NCBI GenBank assembly: GCA_030430455.1 | Contig: JAUIJB010000011.1 | Coordinates: 1 to 64,000, forward strand | Length of the DNA: 64,000 bases | Direction: 5' to 3' | DNA from: Verrucomicrobiia bacterium | GTDB taxonomy: Bacteria > Verrucomicrobiota > Verrucomicrobiia > Verrucomicrobiales > Akkermansiaceae | In this document: one piece after another, positions 18,524 to 27,743 of the stretch | Layout of the letters: each line of letters starts with the position of its first letter | How positions within the stretch are numbered: position 1 is the stretch's first letter | Position numbers and translations under genes: made by a program | Notes under the pieces: model-generated | Database searches by the model: none | What the model saw: the letters and a program-made list of their open reading frames with translations, nothing else | Told to the model about the DNA's origin: nothing

Positions 18524-19465
18524 ATGAGCACCGCCACGCCCGCCACCCGCCTGCTCGACCCGGCCTCGCTGATGCGGATCCGGTCGCTCGAGCTGCGCGC
18601 GCGGATCGTGGTCGAGGGTTTCCTCAGCGGGATCCACCGCAGTCCCTACCACGGCTTCTCGGCCGAGTTCAGCGAGTACCGCCAGTATGTCGCGGGCGAC
18701 GACATCCGCCACATCGACTGGCGCGTCTACGCCCGCAGCGACCGCCACTACGTCAAGAAGTACGAGGACGAGACGAACCTGCGCTGCCAGCTGCTGGTCG
18801 ACGGCAGCCGCTCGATGGGCTACGGCTCGGATCCCGCGGTGACCAAGCACGGCTACGCCGCCACGCTGGCGGCCACGCTGGGCCATTTCCTGTCGCGCCA
18901 GGGCGACGCGGTCGGGGTGACCCGCTTCGACGACCGGATCCGCGCCTACCTGCCGGCGCGCAACCGTCCGGGCCACCTGCGGCGGCTGATGCTGACGCTC
19001 GAGCAGCCGGCCGAGGGTCGCGCGACCGCCTTCGGGCCGCCGCTGGAGCGGGTCGCGGAGATGCACGACCGCCGCGGCCTGTTCGTGCTGTTGTCGGACC
19101 TGCTGGCGCCGCTCGACGAGCTCGAACGGCGGCTCGGCCTGCTCAAGGCGCGCGGCCACGAGGTGCTGGTGTTCCAGGTGCTCGACCCGCGGGAGATCGA
19201 CTTCGACTTCCCGGCCACCGCCCGCTTCAGCGACCTCGAGTCGGGTCGCGAGCACCTGATCGACCCGGCGCGGGCCCGCGCCGACTACCTCGAGCGCTTC
19301 GGCGCCCACCAGGATCGCCTGCAGGGAATCTGCCAGCGCTGGGGGATCGACCTCCTGCGGGTGCGCGGCGACGCGCCGCTCGACCTCGCCCTCCACGACT
19401 TCCTGGCCGCGCGCACCCGCCGCGGACCCGACCCGGGCCGGGCCCGCAGCAACCTCCGCGGCTGA
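18524..19465 (+). CDS. DUF58 (vWA-like) protein
   Basis: 313 residues, cytoplasmic, no membrane segment. Carries the DUF58 signature (GFSAEFSEYRQYVAGDDIRHIDWRVYARSD), followed by a vWA-like fold with a MIDAS-type LLVDGSRSMGYG and LFVLLSDLLAPLDE. DUF58 proteins are the usual substrates or partners of MoxR ATPases, and this gene lies 6 bases after moxR and 1 base before the BatA-like gene. A second, longer, membrane-bearing DUF58 gene is found at 60681-62297. Confidence 0.92.
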   Translation: MSTATPATRLLDPASLMRIRSLELRARIVVEGFLSGIHRSPYHGFSAEFSEYRQYVAGDDIRHIDWRVYARSDRHYVKKYEDETNLRCQLLVDGSRSMGYGSDPAVTKHGYAATLAATLGHFLSRQGDAVGVTRFDDRIRAYLPARNRPGHLRRLMLTLEQPAEGRATAFGPPLERVAEMHDRRGLFVLLSDLLAPLDELERRLGLLKARGHEVLVFQVLDPREIDFDFPATARFSDLESGREHLIDPARARADYLERFGAHQDRLQGICQRWGIDLLRVRGDAPLDLALHDFLAARTRRGPDPGRARSNLRG

Positions 19466-19466
19466 G

Positions 19467-21455
19467 ATGCAGTTCCTCGTTCCACTCTACCTCCTCGGGG
19501 CGCTGGCGCTGGCGGTCCCGATCTACCTCCACCTGCGGCGGCGGCCCCCCAACGAGCGGGTCGAGTTCAGCTCGCTGATGTTCCTGCAGCCGACCCCGCA
19601 CGAGCCGCTGAAGCGCCGCAGCCGGCTGGAGAACCTGCCTCTGCTGCTGCTGCGCTGCCTCGCCCTGCTGTGCCTCGCCGCCCTGTTCGCGCGGCCGTTC
19701 TTTCCCGGCGGCGACCAGGAGCTGGAGGAAGGCCGGGCGCGCACGGTGCTGCTGCTCGACACCAGCGCCTCGATGCAGCGGACCGGGCTGTGGGACGCCG
19801 CGCGCTCCGAGGCGCTCGCCGTGGTCGACGCGATCGGCCCCGACGACCTGCTGGCGGTCGTCGCCGTCGACCGCCGGCCGCGGGTGCTGGTCGACTTCGA
19901 CGACTGGGCCGGCGAGGCCGGTCCCCGCCGGGCGGCGACGGCGCGGCGGGCGATCGAGGCGCTCGAACCGGGCTGGCAGGGGTCCGACCTCGGCGCCGGC
20001 CTGCTGGCGGCGGCGGAACTGGTGTCCGACGCGGCGGCCGGCGAGGAGGCGCCGCGCGCCGCGCGCCTGGTGCTCGTCAGCGACCTCCAGCGCGGCGCCG
20101 ACCTCGACGCGGTGACCGGTGCCAGCTGGCCGACCGGGCTGGCGGTCGAGCTGCGTCCGGTGGAGCCGGAGTCGACCACCAATGCCAGCCTCGGCCCGGC
20201 GGCCGGCAGCGACCCGCAGCGCCCGCGCGTGCGGGTGCGCAACGACCCCGCCTCGGAGGTCGAGCGCTTCGAGCTGCGCGCCGGCGACGAGCGGATCCCG
20301 GTGGTCGTGCCGGCCGGCGAGAGCCGGGTGATCGAGTTGCCGGGCGCGGTCGACGAGGTCGTGCTGTCGGGCGACGGCAGCGGCTACGACAACCGCCTGT
20401 TCCTCGCGCCACGCGAGCCGGCTCCGGTCACGCTCGCCTTCCTCGGGGAGGGCACGGCCGACGACCCCGACCTGCCGGAGTACTACTTCCGCCGTGCTTT
20501 CGGCGAGTCGAAGCTGCTGGCCCCCCGCTTTGTCGACGAGCTTTCCGATCGCCCGGACATCCTCGCCGTGGCGCGGCCGCTCGGGGAGGCCGAGTCGGGC
20601 GCCGTGCGGCGGCAGCTGGAGGATGGCGGACGGGTGCTGCTGGTGGTCACCTCCACCGCGATGGCGGACACCCTGGCCGCGCTGGCGGGGGCGGACGGAC
20701 CGGTCGGGCTGCGCGAGGCCGGCGGTCGCTACGCGCTGCTCGAGGGGATCGACTTCGACCACCCGCTGCTGGGTGGCTTCCAGGACCCCCGCTGGCGCGA
20801 CTTCACCGAGGTGCGCTTCTGGCGCCACCGCGTGCTCGATCCCGCCGAGCTGCCCGGCGCGCGGGTGATCGCCGGCTTCGACGACGGCAGCCCGGCGTGG
20901 CTGGAGATCGCGGTGGGCGAGGGCCAGCTGGTCGTGATGCTGGCGGGCTGGCACCCGCGCGACAGCCAGCTCGCGCTGTCGCCCAAGTTCCTGCCGCTGC
21001 TCTACTCGATCTTCGCCGACCGAGGACTCGAGGCGGGCGAGGCGCGGCGCTGGTTCGTCGGCGACGCCCTGCCGGTCGATGCCGGCGCCGAGATCGAGGC
21101 CCCCGCGGAGGCGGTCGTCGCGGGCGACCCGCCGAGGGCGGAAATGCCGGGCCACTACCGCTGGCGGGAGGGTGGCCGGGAGCGGCGGATCGCGGTCAAC
21201 CTGCGTCCCTCCGAGTCCGACCTCCAAGCCTTGGCCGAGCCGGCGCTGACGGCCCTCGGTGTGCCGCTCGGTGCCGCGGCCGGCGCCGCCGAGCCGGAGG
21301 GCGCAAGCGGCAAGCGCCGCTTGCGTGCACGCGAGGCCGAGGCGAATGACCCGCTGTGGCGCTGGGCGGCGCTGATCCTTCTGGCCCTGCTGATCGTTGA
21401 ATCCTGGGCGGCGGCGCGACGTGACGCCGCCGACCCGCACCCGGTGACGCCATGA
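19467..21455 (+). CDS. BatA-like membrane protein with vWA domain
   Basis: 662 residues. The N-terminus is the BatA/TIGR02226-type double membrane helix (FLVPLYLLGALALAVPIYLHL, then LLLLRCLALLCLAALFARPFF) separated by an RRRPPNERVEFSSL segment. A vWA domain follows with the MIDAS start DTSAS at 98-102. The remainder is a periplasmic-type beta region with a glutamine amidotransferase-like segment, and there is a membrane helix near the C-terminus (ALILLALLIVESWAA). Its stop overlaps the next start in ATGA. Likely an inner-membrane component of the MoxR-regulated complex. Confidence 0.85.
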   Translation: MQFLVPLYLLGALALAVPIYLHLRRRPPNERVEFSSLMFLQPTPHEPLKRRSRLENLPLLLLRCLALLCLAALFARPFFPGGDQELEEGRARTVLLLDTSASMQRTGLWDAARSEALAVVDAIGPDDLLAVVAVDRRPRVLVDFDDWAGEAGPRRAATARRAIEALEPGWQGSDLGAGLLAAAELVSDAAAGEEAPRAARLVLVSDLQRGADLDAVTGASWPTGLAVELRPVEPESTTNASLGPAAGSDPQRPRVRVRNDPASEVERFELRAGDERIPVVVPAGESRVIELPGAVDEVVLSGDGSGYDNRLFLAPREPAPVTLAFLGEGTADDPDLPEYYFRRAFGESKLLAPRFVDELSDRPDILAVARPLGEAESGAVRRQLEDGGRVLLVVTSTAMADTLAALAGADGPVGLREAGGRYALLEGIDFDHPLLGGFQDPRWRDFTEVRFWRHRVLDPAELPGARVIAGFDDGSPAWLEIAVGEGQLVVMLAGWHPRDSQLALSPKFLPLLYSIFADRGLEAGEARRWFVGDALPVDAGAEIEAPAEAVVAGDPPRAEMPGHYRWREGGRERRIAVNLRPSESDLQALAEPALTALGVPLGAAAGAAEPEGASGKRRLRAREAEANDPLWRWAALILLALLIVESWAAARRDAADPHPVTP

Positions 21456-24400
21456 TCGAATCGATGCTGCAACGACAACTCCAGCCGATCGCCGAGCGCC
21501 AGGAGGCGGCGCGGCGCTCGCGGCGCAACAGCCTGGCCCTGCTCGTCGCGGCCGCGGTGGCGCTCGCCATGGGCTGGGCAATCCGCTCGGGGGCCGACGT
21601 GGGCCCCTGGTGGATCATTGCGCCACTGCTCGCCGGGGCGCTCACCCGGCTCGCCGGGCGCTGGATCTGGCCGCGCCAGCCGCTCGACCTGCGCGAGGTG
21701 GCCCGCTTGGTCGAGCACGAGCACCCGGAGCTGCGCGCGCTGCTGCTGACCGCGGTGGAGGAAGAGGAGCGCAACGACCGGAAACAACGCAGCTACCTCC
21801 AGGAACGGGTGATCTACAGCGCGGCGCAGATGGCGATCGTCGAGCGCTGGCGCGACCACGTCGGCCGGCGCAGCCACCGCGCCTGGCGCTGGGCCGAGTG
21901 GGCCACGCTGGCCGCCCTGCTGGTCGCCGGCGCCGTCCTGCTGGGTGCGCTGCGCTCGACGCCCGGCGCCCGGCCGGGCACGGGCACCAACTGGCTCGGC
22001 CTCGCTGAGCCGGTGCAAGAGGCGGCCGAGGGGGTGGTCGAGGTCACCCCGGGGGACGTCGAGTTGGAGCTCGGGTCCCGCCTGCTGGTCACCGCCCGCT
22101 TCCCCGCGGACGTGCCGGCCGAGGCGCGCCTGGAGGTCGAGCTGGGCGGCGAAAGCGAGGCCATCCCGATGGTCCGCAACCTCGCCGACCCGGTGTTCGT
22201 CGGCGCCGTGCCCGCGGTCGCCGGCGACGGCAGCTACCGGGTCGTGTTCGACTCGGCCTCGAGCCGCGACTTCGAGGTCCGCACCTACCAGTTGCCCGAG
22301 GTCGAGCGGGTCGACGCCACCGTCGAGCCGCCGCCGGGCCTCGCCGAGGAGGAGCGCGAGCTCGAGGAAGTGTGGCGGGTCACCGTGATGGAGGGATCCA
22401 CCCTGCAACTCCGGGTGCGCACCAACGCCGCCGCGGTGGCCGGGCGACTGGTCGAGGAGGGCGCGGAGGAACCCGCCGAGATCGCCCTCGCGCGGGACCC
22501 GGACGACGAGGCGGTGCTGGTCGCCGAGCTGCGGCCCGAGCGGGACGTGGCCTGGCGGGTGCGGGTGGCCGACCAGGCGGGCCGCGAGAACCTCCGGCCA
22601 CCCGCCTTCCGCGTGCGGGTGAGGCGCAACCTGCCGCCGCGGATCGAGCCCGGCTTTCCCGGCGACGACGTCCAGGTCACCCCGCTGCAGGAACTGGCGG
22701 TCGAGGCCGTGCTGTGGGACGACGCGGGAATCCTCGCGGCCGGGGCCACCTACAGCCTGCGCGGCGAGACCCGGGTGGTGGATTTCGACGCCGGTCGCTT
22801 CGGACCGGACGAGCGCGCGTCGGTCTCGACGATGATCGACTTCGAGGAACTCGGGGCGGCGCCCAACGACCTGCTGACCTACTTTTTCTGGGCCGAGGAC
22901 CGCGACGCGAACGGCGCGACCCGGCGCGTCGCGAGCGACCTGCGCTTCGTCGAAGTACGCCACTTCGAGGAGATCTTCCGCGAGGCCCCGGGGAGCGCCG
23001 CGGCCCAGCAGCAGCAACAACAGCAACAGCAGCAGGGCCAGGGACAGCAGGGCGGCCAGCAGGGGCCGCAGAGCGAGCAGCTGATCGAGCGCCAGAAGGA
23101 GGTGCTCAACGCCAGCTGGACGCTGCGCCGCCTGGCCGAGGCCGGCGACCAGGGGCTCGCTGCGGACGCCACGGTGATCGAGGCCGGCCAGACCAGCGTG
23201 ATCGAGGCCGCCGAGGCCGCCGCCGGCGAGGTCGGTGACCGCGAGATGGCGGGCCACCTCGAGCGCGCGCTCGGCGAGATGCGCTCGGCCGCGGGCGAGC
23301 TGGCCGGCATCGCCGACGACGCCGACGACGGGATGGCGCGGCTCGACCGCGCGCTCGAGCACGAGCAGGCGGCCTACGCGAACCTGCTGCGGATGCGCGA
23401 GCGCGAGTTCCAGGTCGCCCGGGCCGCCCAGTCGGCACAGGCGTCGAGCCAGAGCGCCGCGTCGCGGCGCCAGCAGCGCCAGCTCCAGAACATGGAGCTG
23501 CAGCAGGAGGAGCGGCGCTACGAGACCCAGCGCTTCGCCGAGCAGCAGCAACAGCAGCAGCAGGCCGGCAGCGAGACCCGCGAGGACCTGCAGATGCTCA
23601 ATCGCCTGCGCGAGCTGGCGCGGCGGCAGTCGGGCATCACCGACAAGATGCAGGAACTCCAGGCGATGCTCGAGGAGGCCGCGACCGAGGAGCAGCGCGA
23701 GGAGATCCGCCGCGAGCTGGCGCGCCTCGAGGAGGAGCAACGGCAGATGCTCGAGGACCTCGACGAGCTGGGCGAGCGGATGGAGTCGGACGAGAACCGC
23801 AGCCGGACCGCCGAGGAGCGCGAACAGCTCGAGCAGGCCCGCGAGGACGCCCGCCAGGCCGCCGAGGACCTGCGGGAGGAGCGACTCGACCAGGCCGCCA
23901 ATGCCGGCAGCCGCGCCGAGCGCCAGTTCGAGGAACTCGCCGAGGAATTCCGCCAGCGCAGCTCGAGCCAGTTCGCCGAGGACCTCCGGGACGTCCGCAA
24001 CCAGGCACGTGAACTCACCGAGCAGCAGGAGCGGATCGCCCGCGAGCTCGAGACCGAGCGCAGCGAGCCGGACGCCGTGGATCCGGTCGACCCCTTCGCG
24101 CCCGATCCGGAACGCGCCGGGCTCGCCGAGGCGCTCGACCGCCAGGAGGCCGAGTTGCGGGAGTTGCTCGACTCGATGCGCCAGCTCAGCGAGCAGGCCG
24201 AGGAGAGCGAGCCCCTGCTGTCGCGCCAGCTCTACGACCAACTTCGCGAAACCGAGACCGAGGCACTCGACGAGGCGCTCGACCTCGCCGAGCAGCTGAC
24301 CCGCCTCGACCGGCTCGGTGATGCCGCCGAGTTCGAGCGCGCCGCCCGGCAGGGCATGGAATCGCTGCGCGAGGGCGTCGAGTCCGCCGCCGAGAGCATT

Positions 24401-25426
24401 CTCGGTGATGAAGAGGCGGCCCTGCGCATGGCGCGCTCCGAGATCGAGGAACTGATGCGCGAAGTCGAGGAAGCCGAGCGCGATCGCCTCGAGCAGGAAT
24501 CCGGCGAGGGTCAACAACCCGGTGAAAGCCAACAGCCCGGTCAACAGCCGGATGAAGGCCAGCAGCCGGATGAAGGCCAGCAGCCGGATGAAGGCCAGCA
24601 ACCGGGTGAAGGACAGCAGCCGGGCGAAGGACAGCAGCAGCGTGAAGGACAACAGCCGGGTGAAGGTCAGCAGCCAGGTGAGGGTCAGCAGCCGGGTGAA
24701 GGTCAGCAGCCGGGTCAGGGTCAGCAGCCGGGTGAAGGTCAGCAGCCGGGTGAGGGTCAGCAGCCGGGTCAAGGTCAGCAGCCGGGTCAAGGTCAGCAGC
24801 CGGGTCAAGGTCAGCAACCAGGCGAAGGACAGCAGCCGGGTGAAGGACAACAGCCGGGCGAAGGACAACAGCCAGGTGACGGTCAGCAGCCGGGTCAAGG
24901 GCAGCAACCAGGCGAAGGTCAGCAGCCAGGCGAAGGCCAGCAGCCGGGCGAAGGCCAGCAGCCGGGTCGGCAACCCGGTCAGGATCAACAAGCGGGCCAG
25001 CAGCCGGGCGGCGGTGGTGGGGAGAACGACGACTCGCCGCGCTTTTTCGACGGCTGGGGCGGCGGTGGCGAAGAGCAGGCCACGGAGTCGCCGATCTACG
25101 GCGAGGGCTACCGCGAGTGGAGCGATCGACTGCGCGATGTCGAGGAGATGCTGGGCGAGGACGAACTGCGCGAAGAGGCGGCGCGGGTGCGCGACCGCGC
25201 GCGCGAGATGCGCCGCGACTTCAATCGCCACAGCGAGGCACCCGAGTGGGAGCTGCTCGAGGAGACGATCCTCGATCCGCTCGCCGAACTGCGCGACCGC
25301 GTCGACGAGGAACTCGAGAAGCGCGAGCGGCCGGACTCGCGGCTGCCCCTCGACCGCGAGCCGGTGCCCGGTCCCTTCGAGGACCTGGTGCGTGACTACT
25401 ACGAACGTCTGGGAAGCGGGGAATGA
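21452..25426 (+). CDS. Giant DUF4175-like membrane protein with coiled coils and a hexapeptide repeat tract
   Basis: 1324 residues. Two membrane helices near 26-70 and one near 150-168 precede a large beta-rich region (about 190-510). A Gln tract at about 517-525 opens a very long charged coiled-coil region (about 530-1015, rich in Glu/Arg/Gln: RRELARLEEEQRQML). Residues about 1016-1187 are some 26 copies of a six-residue unit of the type GEGQQP. The C-terminal domain (SPRFFDGWGG, PIYGEGYREWSDRLRDVEEML) is helical. The N-terminal layout and operon position match DUF4175-type proteins. It overlaps both neighbours by 4 bases. It may form an extended periplasmic or envelope-spanning structure; no enzyme motif is seen. 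Confidence 0.8.
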   Translation: MIESMLQRQLQPIAERQEAARRSRRNSLALLVAAAVALAMGWAIRSGADVGPWWIIAPLLAGALTRLAGRWIWPRQPLDLREVARLVEHEHPELRALLLTAVEEEERNDRKQRSYLQERVIYSAAQMAIVERWRDHVGRRSHRAWRWAEWATLAALLVAGAVLLGALRSTPGARPGTGTNWLGLAEPVQEAAEGVVEVTPGDVELELGSRLLVTARFPADVPAEARLEVELGGESEAIPMVRNLADPVFVGAVPAVAGDGSYRVVFDSASSRDFEVRTYQLPEVERVDATVEPPPGLAEEERELEEVWRVTVMEGSTLQLRVRTNAAAVAGRLVEEGAEEPAEIALARDPDDEAVLVAELRPERDVAWRVRVADQAGRENLRPPAFRVRVRRNLPPRIEPGFPGDDVQVTPLQELAVEAVLWDDAGILAAGATYSLRGETRVVDFDAGRFGPDERASVSTMIDFEELGAAPNDLLTYFFWAEDRDANGATRRVASDLRFVEVRHFEEIFREAPGSAAAQQQQQQQQQQGQGQQGGQQGPQSEQLIERQKEVLNASWTLRRLAEAGDQGLAADATVIEAGQTSVIEAAEAAAGEVGDREMAGHLERALGEMRSAAGELAGIADDADDGMARLDRALEHEQAAYANLLRMREREFQVARAAQSAQASSQSAASRRQQRQLQNMELQQEERRYETQRFAEQQQQQQQAGSETREDLQMLNRLRELARRQSGITDKMQELQAMLEEAATEEQREEIRRELARLEEEQRQMLEDLDELGERMESDENRSRTAEEREQLEQAREDARQAAEDLREERLDQAANAGSRAERQFEELAEEFRQRSSSQFAEDLRDVRNQARELTEQQERIARELETERSEPDAVDPVDPFAPDPERAGLAEALDRQEAELRELLDSMRQLSEQAEESEPLLSRQLYDQLRETETEALDEALDLAEQLTRLDRLGDAAEFERAARQGMESLREGVESAAESILGDEEAALRMARSEIEELMREVEEAERDRLEQESGEGQQPGESQQPGQQPDEGQQPDEGQQPDEGQQPGEGQQPGEGQQQREGQQPGEGQQPGEGQQPGEGQQPGQGQQPGEGQQPGEGQQPGQGQQPGQGQQPGQGQQPGEGQQPGEGQQPGEGQQPGDGQQPGQGQQPGEGQQPGEGQQPGEGQQPGRQPGQDQQAGQQPGGGGGENDDSPRFFDGWGGGGEEQATESPIYGEGYREWSDRLRDVEEMLGEDELREEAARVRDRAREMRRDFNRHSEAPEWELLEETILDPLAELRDRVDEELEKRERPDSRLPLDREPVPGPFEDLVRDYYERLGSGE
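24505..24980 (+). repeat. 18-bp coding minisatellite (GEGQQP repeat)
   Basis: About 26 head-to-tail copies of an 18-base unit (consensus CCGGGTGAAGGTCAGCAG) inside the DUF4175-like gene. The units differ mainly at the first two codons (GE, GQ, DE, GD). Because the unit is a multiple of three and lacks stops on either strand, all six frames stay open here. Confidence 0.95.
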
Positions 25427-27735
25427 TGCTTGGATCCATCGTCTTTTCCGGTGGCCCCTGGGCCTGGGCCGGAGCCGCCTTGGCGCTGGTCGCCGCGGCC
25501 GGCTCGCTGTGGGCCGCCCGGCGTCGCGGCCGCCTTGCCTCGCTGCCCTTGTTGCTGCGGCTGGCGGCGCTGCTGCTGCTCGCGCTGTGCCTCGCCGAAC
25601 CGTCCTGGGTCGGCGAGGAGGCCGAGCCCGGGGCGAACCTGGTGGCGGTCGTCGCCGACAACAGCGTCGGACTCCAGGTCCGCGAGGCCGGTGCCGACGA
25701 GACCCGCGCCGAGGCGATGATGGAGCTGCTCACCGAGCCGACCGGCGCCGACGCCGAGTGGCTGGCCGGGCTCGAGTCGACCTTCGTGCTGCGGCGCTTC
25801 GCCATGGACGGGGCGCTGCGGCGGATCGAGCAGTTCCGGGAACTCGATCACGAGGGCCGCGCCTCGGCGATCGGCGCCTCCCTCGAGGGGATCCGTCGAC
25901 GCTTCGAGGGGCGGCCGGTGGCGGCGGTGCTGCTGATGTCCGACGGGATCGCCACCGACGCGGTGGAGACCGCGACGCTGGCCGGCCTGCCGCCGGTCTA
26001 CCCGGTGGTGATCGGCGACGCCGCCCCGGAGCGCGACCTCGGGGTGGAGAGCGCGGTGGTCTCGGAGTCCGCCTTCGAGGACGCCCCGCTGACCTTCCGG
26101 GCCGAGGTGCGGGCGCGCGGCTACCGCGACCGGGAGGTGGCGGTGCGGCTGCGCGACGAGTCCGGGTCGATCGTCGCGCAGGAGAGCTTCACCCCGGGCG
26201 AGGACGACGTGACCCGCGCGCTGCGCTTCCAGCACCGGCCGGACGGCGGCGGGGTGCGCTTCTTCCGCATCGAGGTGGCCGGCGTGGATGCCGGCGGAGG
26301 CGCGGAGGCGACGCCGGCCAACAACGCCCGCCTTCTCACGGTGAACCGCGGCCGCGGCCCCTACCGGATCCTCTACGTGTCGGGCCGCCCCAACTGGGAG
26401 TACAAGTTCCTCAACCGGGCGCTGGCCGAGGACCCCGAGGTGGACCTCGTCGGGCTGATCCGGGTCGCCCGCCGCGAGCCGAAGTTCCGCTGGCGGGCGC
26501 GCCGGGGCGAGACGGCGAACCCCTTGTTCCAGGGCTTCAATCCGGACGACGACACGGCCGAGTACGACCAACCGGTGCTGGTCCGGATGAACACCCGCGA
26601 CGAGGAGGAACTGGCCGGCGGTTTCCCGCGCCTGGCCGAGGACCTGTTCGACTACCGGGTGGTGGTGATCGACGACCTCGAGCGCGAGTTCTTCACGCTG
26701 GACCAGCTCGACCTGCTGGAAGCCTTCGTGTCGCGGCGCGGCGGCAGCCTGCTGATGCTCGGCGGGGTCGAGAGCTTCGCCCACGGGAACTACGAGAACT
26801 CTCCGATCGAGCGGCTGCTGCCGGTCCACCTCGGTGGCAAGGCCGGGGCGCCGATCGGGCCGGACCTGCGGCTCGACCTGACCCGCGACGGCTGGCTGTC
26901 GCCGTGGGTGCGGCTGCGCGAGGACGAGGCCGGGGAGCGGGCGCGACTCGCCGGCATGGGAACCTTCAAGGGCCTGAACCGGGTGGCCGGGATCAAGCCG
27001 GGCGCCACGGTGCTGGCGCAGGTCGACGCGGGCGGCACGCGGCGCCCCGCGCTCGCGGTCCAGCGCTACGGCAAGGGCCGGGTCGGCGCGCTGATGCTGG
27101 CCGACTTCTGGCGCTGGGGATTCCAGGTTCCGGAGAACCAGGCCGACATGAACAAGGCGTGGCGCCAGCTCGCGCGCTGGCTGCTGGCCGACGTGCCGGA
27201 GCGGACCGAGCTCGTGCTGTCAGCCGCCGGCGAGGACGCGGTGCGGGCCCGCATCGAGCTGCGCGACCCCGCCTTCGAGCCGCTCGTCGATGCCCGGGTC
27301 GAGGTCGAGGTGAGCCGCGACGGCGGCGAGCCGGTCGAGCTCAACGCCACCCCGAGCGACCTCGAGCCCGGCGTGTTCGAGGTCACCTTCGTCGCCGAGC
27401 CGGGCGCGATGACCCGGGTCCGCGCCCGCGCGCGCGATGCCGACGGCCTGGTGGTGGGCGAGGCCGAGGAAGGCTGGATCGCCAACGGCGCCGCCGATGA
27501 ATTCAAGCGCCTCGAGCCGAACCGGGCCCTGCTCGAGCAGATCGCGGCGGCGACCGGCGGGCGGGTGCTGGAGGCCGGCGAGCTCGCGGACTTCGCCGCG
27601 GAGCTCCCGCGCATGGAGCTGCCCGAGACCCGCACCTGGTCGCGCTCGCTGTGGCACACGCCATGGGTGTTCCTGGCGGTGCTGGCCTGCCTGGCGGGCG
27701 AGTGGATCCTGCGCCGCCGCCGCGGCCTTGCCTGA
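25423..27735 (+). CDS. Membrane protein with vWA-like and glutamine amidotransferase-like regions
   Basis: 770 residues. Two N-terminal membrane helices (WAWAGAALALVAAAGSLWAA and LLLRLAALLLLALCL) and one at the C-terminus (WVFLAVLACLAGEWIL). A vWA-like core lacks the classical DxSxS (here VVADNSVGLQ) but keeps AAVLLMSDGIATDAVE. A later segment resembles an amidotransferase-like fold (LDLLEAFVSRRGGSLLMLGG, YGKGRVGALMLADFWRW), as in related operons. It overlaps the previous gene by 4 bases. Probably a membrane partner of the BatA-like protein; the degenerate MIDAS suggests a structural role. Confidence 0.75.
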   Translation: MMLGSIVFSGGPWAWAGAALALVAAAGSLWAARRRGRLASLPLLLRLAALLLLALCLAEPSWVGEEAEPGANLVAVVADNSVGLQVREAGADETRAEAMMELLTEPTGADAEWLAGLESTFVLRRFAMDGALRRIEQFRELDHEGRASAIGASLEGIRRRFEGRPVAAVLLMSDGIATDAVETATLAGLPPVYPVVIGDAAPERDLGVESAVVSESAFEDAPLTFRAEVRARGYRDREVAVRLRDESGSIVAQESFTPGEDDVTRALRFQHRPDGGGVRFFRIEVAGVDAGGGAEATPANNARLLTVNRGRGPYRILYVSGRPNWEYKFLNRALAEDPEVDLVGLIRVARREPKFRWRARRGETANPLFQGFNPDDDTAEYDQPVLVRMNTRDEEELAGGFPRLAEDLFDYRVVVIDDLEREFFTLDQLDLLEAFVSRRGGSLLMLGGVESFAHGNYENSPIERLLPVHLGGKAGAPIGPDLRLDLTRDGWLSPWVRLREDEAGERARLAGMGTFKGLNRVAGIKPGATVLAQVDAGGTRRPALAVQRYGKGRVGALMLADFWRWGFQVPENQADMNKAWRQLARWLLADVPERTELVLSAAGEDAVRARIELRDPAFEPLVDARVEVEVSRDGGEPVELNATPSDLEPGVFEVTFVAEPGAMTRVRARARDADGLVVGEAEEGWIANGAADEFKRLEPNRALLEQIAAATGGRVLEAGELADFAAELPRMELPETRTWSRSLWHTPWVFLAVLACLAGEWILRRRRGLA

Positions 27736-27743
27736 CCGTCCCG

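Noticed and set aside
21155..25231. A 1358-codon minus-strand frame rich in LTFTRLL-type repeats opposite the DUF4175-like gene
   Set aside because: It is the antisense of the 18-bp minisatellite and GC-rich coding DNA. The plus frame has family motifs and operon overlaps; the minus one has none.
24522..27500. A 992-codon plus frame with KVSSRV-type repeats
   Set aside because: A shifted reading of the same minisatellite, running antisense-free across two genes with clear membrane and vWA features in another frame.
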